Shown here in pieces: positions 22,546-25,831 of a stretch of DNA of 25,831 nt (the first letter of the stretch is position 1; every line of letters begins with the position of its first letter). The translations under genes and the position numbers were made by a program. This stretch comes from an uncultured Gemmatimonadota bacterium (lineage in GTDB: Bacteria; Gemmatimonadota; Gemmatimonadetes; Gemmatimonadales; Gemmatimonadaceae): positions 1 to 25,831 of the forward strand of contig CAMLIT010000058.1 in assembly GCA_946480295.1 (NCBI GenBank), in the 5' to 3' direction. The notes beneath the pieces were generated by a model. That model did no database searches, was not told the DNA's origin, and was given only the letters and a program-made list of their open reading frames with translations.

Positions 22546-23948
22546 TCAGCCGCGACGAATCGGTGCGGCTGTCGTACGCGCGCGACGCCTCGGGGCTGGA
22601 GCGCGTGCCGGAGGGCGTGTCGCGGCCGACCGACGAGGCCGAGGTGGTCGAGCTGCTACGGCAAGCGTCGGCGGAGCGGAGGCCGGTGACTGCGGCCGGG
22701 GGGCAGACGAGCACGACGGGCGCGTCGATCACCGACCGCGGGCTGCTGCTCTCGCTCCGCGCCCTCGACCGCGTCGACGAGATCGACCGCGATGCGGCGA
22801 CGGTCCGCGTGCAGGCGGGCGCGCTCCTCGGGCCGCTCAAGCGCAGCCTGGCGGCGCAGGGCTTCCTCTTCGCTCCCGACCCGACGAGCGAGGAGGACGT
22901 GACGATCGGCGGCGCGATCGCGTGCAACGCCTCGGGCGCGCGCAGCCTGCGCTACGGCGCGACGCGGAATCACGTCCGCGCGCTGCGCGTCGCGCTGGCG
23001 AGCGGCGAGGTGGTGGAGGTGCGCCGTTCCGGCGTGGAGAAGAACACCGCGGGCTATGCGCTCGCGCAGGAGCCGGTCGACTGGTTCGTGGGGAGCGAGG
23101 GGACGCTCGGCGTGATCCTGGAAGCGGAGCTCGCGCTGCTCCCCCTCCCCACCGCGGTCGTGGGGCTCGGCATCCCCTTCCCCGCCGAGGACGACGCGCT
23201 CGACTTCGTCGTCGCGGCGCGCGAGTCGCGGCACCTCGCGCCGCGCTGCCTCGAGTTCTTCGACGAGCGCGCGCTGGCGGTCGTCCGGGAGTTCCAGGAG
23301 CGGGAGGGGCTCGCGCCCTGGCCGGCGGCCGCGCGCGCCTTCGTCTACACCGAGGAGGCGGGCGCGGAGGACGCGGAGCCGCCGCTCGACGAATGGCTGG
23401 CGCTCGCCGAGCGGCACCACGCGCGCGACGCCGACGTCCTCGCCTTCGACAGCGACGCGGTGATCCGGCAGGCGCGGCGCGCGCGGCACTCCGTGCCGTC
23501 GACGATGATCGAGCGCGGCAACGCCTGCCGGCCGGCGGGCGGACGGCGCGTGTCGACCGACTGGGCGGTGCCCTACCGGCGGCTGCGCGAGGCGATCGCG
23601 GCGGCGCGCCGGCTCGCCGACGAGGCGGGGGTGGGGCAGGCGGTCACGTACGGCCACGCCGGGAACGGCCACCCGCACCAGAACTTCGTCGCGCGCGACG
23701 CGCGGGAGCTCGAGCGGACGGAGCGCGTGGTCGAGCAGACGCTCCACGGGGTGATAGCGCTCGGCGGCACGGTGTCCGCCGAGCACGGGATCGGGAAACT
23801 GAAGCGCCGGTGGCTGCCATTACAGATGACCGACGTGCAAATTGGCGTGATGCGAGCCGTGAAGCGCGAGCTGGATCCACAGGGGCTGCTCGCCCCGGGG
23901 AACATCTTCGAGGAGTCGGCACCGTCCGACGCGGGGCGGGGGCGATGA
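22542..23948 (+). CDS. GlcD-type FAD-linked 2-hydroxyacid dehydrogenase
   Basis: 468-residue cytoplasmic flavoprotein of the VAO/PCMH fold. The FAD-binding half runs from SRPTDEAEVVELL (28-39) through VTAAGGQTSTTG (49-60) to DPTSEEDVTIGGAIACNASG (113-132) and YGATRNHV. The C-terminal cap carries GHAGNGHPHQNF, the metal-binding His cluster, and VSAEHGIGKLKRRW. Family members oxidise D-lactate, glycolate or D-2-hydroxyglutarate. Lying inside the serine operon, ATGA-coupled on both sides to serA and serB, it may be a D-2-hydroxyglutarate dehydrogenase that recycles the by-product made when SerA reduces 2-oxoglutarate. That role is inference; D-lactate or glycolate remain possible. It has no Fe-S partner gene here. 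Confidence 0.85.
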   Translation: MISRDESVRLSYARDASGLERVPEGVSRPTDEAEVVELLRQASAERRPVTAAGGQTSTTGASITDRGLLLSLRALDRVDEIDRDAATVRVQAGALLGPLKRSLAAQGFLFAPDPTSEEDVTIGGAIACNASGARSLRYGATRNHVRALRVALASGEVVEVRRSGVEKNTAGYALAQEPVDWFVGSEGTLGVILEAELALLPLPTAVVGLGIPFPAEDDALDFVVAARESRHLAPRCLEFFDERALAVVREFQEREGLAPWPAAARAFVYTEEAGAEDAEPPLDEWLALAERHHARDADVLAFDSDAVIRQARRARHSVPSTMIERGNACRPAGGRRVSTDWAVPYRRLREAIAAARRLADEAGVGQAVTYGHAGNGHPHQNFVARDARELERTERVVEQTLHGVIALGGTVSAEHGIGKLKRRWLPLQMTDVQIGVMRAVKRELDPQGLLAPGNIFEESAPSDAGRGR

Positions 23949-24601
23949 CGAGGTACGCCTCCGTCGTCCTCGACGCCGACTCCACCGTCAGCGGGATCGA
24001 GGGGATCGATTGGCTGGCGACGCGGCGCGGCCCGCAGGTCGCCGAGCGCGTGGCCCTGCTCACCCAGCGCGCGATGAACGGCGACGTCGCGCTCGAGGAG
24101 GTCTACGGCGAGCGGTTGAAGATCATCAAGCCGACGCGCGCGGACATCGAAGCGCTGAGCCAGGCGTACATGGAGGCCGTGGCGCCGGACGCCGGCGACG
24201 CGCTCCGCCAGATCCGCGAGGCGCGCGTGCGGCTCATCCTCGTGAGCGGCGGCATCCGGCAGGCGCTGCTGCCGATGGCGCGCGCGCTCGGCTTCGACGG
24301 CGGCGACCTGCACGCGGTGACGCTGCACTTCACGTCGGCCGGCGAGTACGCGGGCTTCGAGTCGCGCTCCCCGCTCGTGCAGCAGAACGGCAAGGCGGAG
24401 GTGGTGGCGAAGCTGCTCCACGACAAGCGCATCGTGCCGCCGGTGCTCGCGGTGGGCGACGGCGCGACCGACGTGGCGATGCGGCCGATGGTGGACGCCT
24501 TCGCCGCCTTCACCGGCTTCGTGCGGCGCGACGCGGTGACGCGCGTGGCGGATGCCGAGCTCGCCACCTTCGACGACCTGACCCGCCTCGTGCTCTCATG
24601 A
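23945..24601 (+). CDS. serB: HAD-family phosphoserine phosphatase
   Basis: 218 residues, last step of serine synthesis: O-phosphoserine to serine. HAD motif I is VVLDADSTVSG with nucleophile D10 and acid/base D12, the DxDST form typical of SerB. Motif II is LVSGG (S101). Motif III is Lys150 (NGKAEVV), and motif IV is VGDGATDVAM (D172, D176). The helical cap between about 16 and 85 matches the SerB subfamily. It lacks an N-terminal ACT domain, as in the short form. Start and stop both sit in ATGA overlaps (23945-23948 and 24598-24601). The pathway neighbours strongly support the specificity, although homoserine kinase-like or other HAD substrates are formally possible. Confidence 0.9.
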   Translation: MTRYASVVLDADSTVSGIEGIDWLATRRGPQVAERVALLTQRAMNGDVALEEVYGERLKIIKPTRADIEALSQAYMEAVAPDAGDALRQIREARVRLILVSGGIRQALLPMARALGFDGGDLHAVTLHFTSAGEYAGFESRSPLVQQNGKAEVVAKLLHDKRIVPPVLAVGDGATDVAMRPMVDAFAAFTGFVRRDAVTRVADAELATFDDLTRLVLS

Positions 24602-25692
24602 CCTTCGAGCAATTCGGCACGTTCTTCCTCCCCGGGCCGACCGAAGTGCGGCCGGAGATCCTCCAGGCGCTCACGGGCCCGATGATCGCCCACCGCGGCC
24701 GGCAGTTCGAGGAGCTGTTCGCGCGGCTGGAGGTGGGGCTGCGCGACGTGTTCCTCACCGCGCGCCCGGTGTACATCGCGACCGCGTCGGCGACGGGGCT
24801 GATGGAGGCGGCGATCCGCAACGCACCGCCCGGCCCCGTGCTCTCGCTCGTCAACGGCGCCTTCTCGGAGCGGTTCGGCAGGATCGCGCGCGCCTGCGCG
24901 CGCGAGGTCGACATGCACGCCGTGCCCTGGGGAGCCACCTTCGACCTGCAGGAGGTGGAGGCGAAGCTCGCCGCGCGCCGCTACGCCGTCGTCACGGTGG
25001 TGCACTCGGAGACCTCGACGGGCGTGCTCACCGACGTGCGCGCGGTGACGGAGCTCGCGCACCGCCACGGCGCGCTGTGCCTCGTGGACAGCGTCACCGG
25101 GATCGCCGGGACGGAGCTCCGCTTCGACGAGTGGCAGATGGACTTCGTGCTCACCGGGTCGCAGAAGGCGCTCGCCCTTCCGCCCGGCCTCGCGTTCGCC
25201 GCCGCGTCGGCGGAGTACGTGGAGCGCGCGGGCTCGGTGGCGGACCGCGGCGCGTACTTCGACATCGTCGAGTACGACCTGTTCGCGGCGAAGAACCAGA
25301 CGCCGGCGACGCCGGCGCTGTCGCTCCTCTACGCGCTCGACGCGCAGCTCGCGAACATCCTGCGCGAGGGGATCGAGGCGCGGTGGGCGCGGCACGCCGC
25401 GATGCGCGAGATGACCGTCGAGTGGGTGGAGCAGATGGGGAGCGGGCTCGCCGTCCTGGCGCCGGAGGGCGCGCGCTCGCCGACGGTGACGACGATCGTC
25501 CTCCCCGAGGGGATCACCGGCCCCGAGGTCGTGCGCGCGGTTGCCAAACGAGGCTACGTGATCGGCGGCGGCTACGGGAAGCTCAAGGAGACGACGGTGC
25601 GCATCGGGCACATGGGGGATCACACGCAGGACGGGCTGCGGCGGTGCCTGGACGAAGTGGGGGGAGCGGTGAGGGGGCTGGTGGGAGTGTAG
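24598..25692 (+). CDS. Class V PLP aminotransferase, probable phosphoserine aminotransferase
   Basis: 364 residues. The PLP lysine is K190 in TGSQKALALPPG, with D164 (LVDSVTGIAG) contacting the pyridine nitrogen and a phosphate-binding loop around ATASATGLMEAA (61-72). The N-terminus LPGPTEVRPEIL is typical of the alanine-glyoxylate / serine-pyruvate aminotransferase branch, not the classical E. coli SerC branch. In several bacteria and archaea this branch supplies phosphoserine aminotransferase. As the last gene of a four-gene operon with serA and serB, and with no other serC here, it most likely converts 3-phosphohydroxypyruvate plus glutamate to phosphoserine. Serine-glyoxylate transamination is the alternative. 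It is ATGA-coupled to serB. Confidence 0.88.
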   Translation: MTFEQFGTFFLPGPTEVRPEILQALTGPMIAHRGRQFEELFARLEVGLRDVFLTARPVYIATASATGLMEAAIRNAPPGPVLSLVNGAFSERFGRIARACAREVDMHAVPWGATFDLQEVEAKLAARRYAVVTVVHSETSTGVLTDVRAVTELAHRHGALCLVDSVTGIAGTELRFDEWQMDFVLTGSQKALALPPGLAFAAASAEYVERAGSVADRGAYFDIVEYDLFAAKNQTPATPALSLLYALDAQLANILREGIEARWARHAAMREMTVEWVEQMGSGLAVLAPEGARSPTVTTIVLPEGITGPEVVRAVAKRGYVIGGGYGKLKETTVRIGHMGDHTQDGLRRCLDEVGGAVRGLVGV

Positions 25693-25695
25693 GGG

Positions 25696-25755
25696 CGAGG
25701 GACGAGGGTCGAGGGTCGAGGGACGAGGGTCGAGGGTCGAGGGTCGAGGGTCGAG
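25696..25755 (+). repeat. Heptamer array, 8x CGAGGG(A/T)
   Basis: Eight head-to-tail heptamers, CGAGGGA or CGAGGGT, followed by a partial CGAG, begin three bases after the aminotransferase stop. The unit is equivalent to GGG(A/T)CGA, the same GGG-plus-four plan as the arrays at 16414-16472. It lies between the last serine gene and its terminator and is probably transcribed as a 3' UTR. Confidence 0.9.
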
Positions 25756-25766
25756 ATGGAAAAGGA

Positions 25767-25801
25767 AGAAGCCCCGGCGTGCATCGCACGCCGGGGCTTC
25801 T
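25767..25801 (+). terminator. Intrinsic terminator of the serine operon
   Basis: A perfect 16-bp stem (25767-25782 with 25786-25801) with loop ATC, starting AGAAGCCCCGG and ending CCGGGGCTTCT, 75 bases after the aminotransferase stop. The AAGAA/TTCT ends supply a short T-rich tract on either strand, so it can also serve a convergent gene beyond the window. Confidence 0.85.
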
Positions 25802-25831
25802 CGTCGTGGCGGCGAGGGCCGAGCGCGGCTC

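Noticed and set aside
25696..25755. CRISPR-like appearance of the repeat array
   Set aside because: The units are 7 bp without spacers; this is a simple tandem repeat, and no cas genes are present.

Overview
The window comes from a very GC-rich bacterial chromosome (roughly 70% G+C by eye). Short intergenic gaps, signal peptides ending in AQQ or AAQ followed by Asp/Thr-rich linkers, a type III glutamine synthetase, a large BNR-repeat 'VPS10-like' secreted protein and GGG-starting heptamer repeats behind genes together suggest Gemmatimonadota. That assignment is an inference; no rRNA or other phylogenetic marker is present.

Layout. 1-2656 (minus): the N-terminal part of a type III glutamine synthetase, cut by the window edge, with a good sigma-70-type promoter, preceded by an MFS exporter. 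2657-3037: mostly non-coding, with one candidate 26-residue membrane peptide. 3038-4374: a SWIM zinc-finger protein (+), a PAP2 lipid phosphatase (-) and tRNA-Cys(GCA) (+). 4443-7038: a divergent cluster of four small exported proteins of unknown function. The outer two are clear paralogs, and the inner two share weaker similarity. 7060-8518: an HU protein and a secreted SGNH hydrolase, bounded by hairpin terminators.

8555-12266 looks like a sulfur or redox-thiol locus. It holds an orphan membrane protein, and an ArsR regulator with an ATTC-N8-GAAT palindrome upstream, of the kind bound by BigR/SqrR persulfide sensors. GTGA-coupled to the regulator is a membrane-anchored TlpA-type thioredoxin. 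A convergent operon encodes an SQR-like flavoprotein, TusE and DsrE2. 12466-14710: an MFS transporter and an Old Yellow Enzyme. 14863-17844: a D-aminoacylase-type amidohydrolase whose 3' end runs into heptamer repeats, a palindromic repeat region, a cupredoxin lipoprotein and a CAP-domain protein. 17997-20744: the BNR/VPS10-like secreted protein.

20938-25692 is a tight four-gene operon in which every junction is an ATGA overlap: SerA, a GlcD-type FAD dehydrogenase, a SerB-type phosphatase and a class V aminotransferase. Together these would make the full phosphorylated serine pathway, plus an enzyme that could recycle a SerA by-product. The operon ends in a heptamer array and a 16-bp terminator hairpin.

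The observations most worth following are the secreted paralog cluster, the possible SerA/D-2-hydroxyglutarate dehydrogenase coupling, the ArsR operator and sulfur-gene neighbourhood, and the frame-shifting heptamer repeats inside a coding end.
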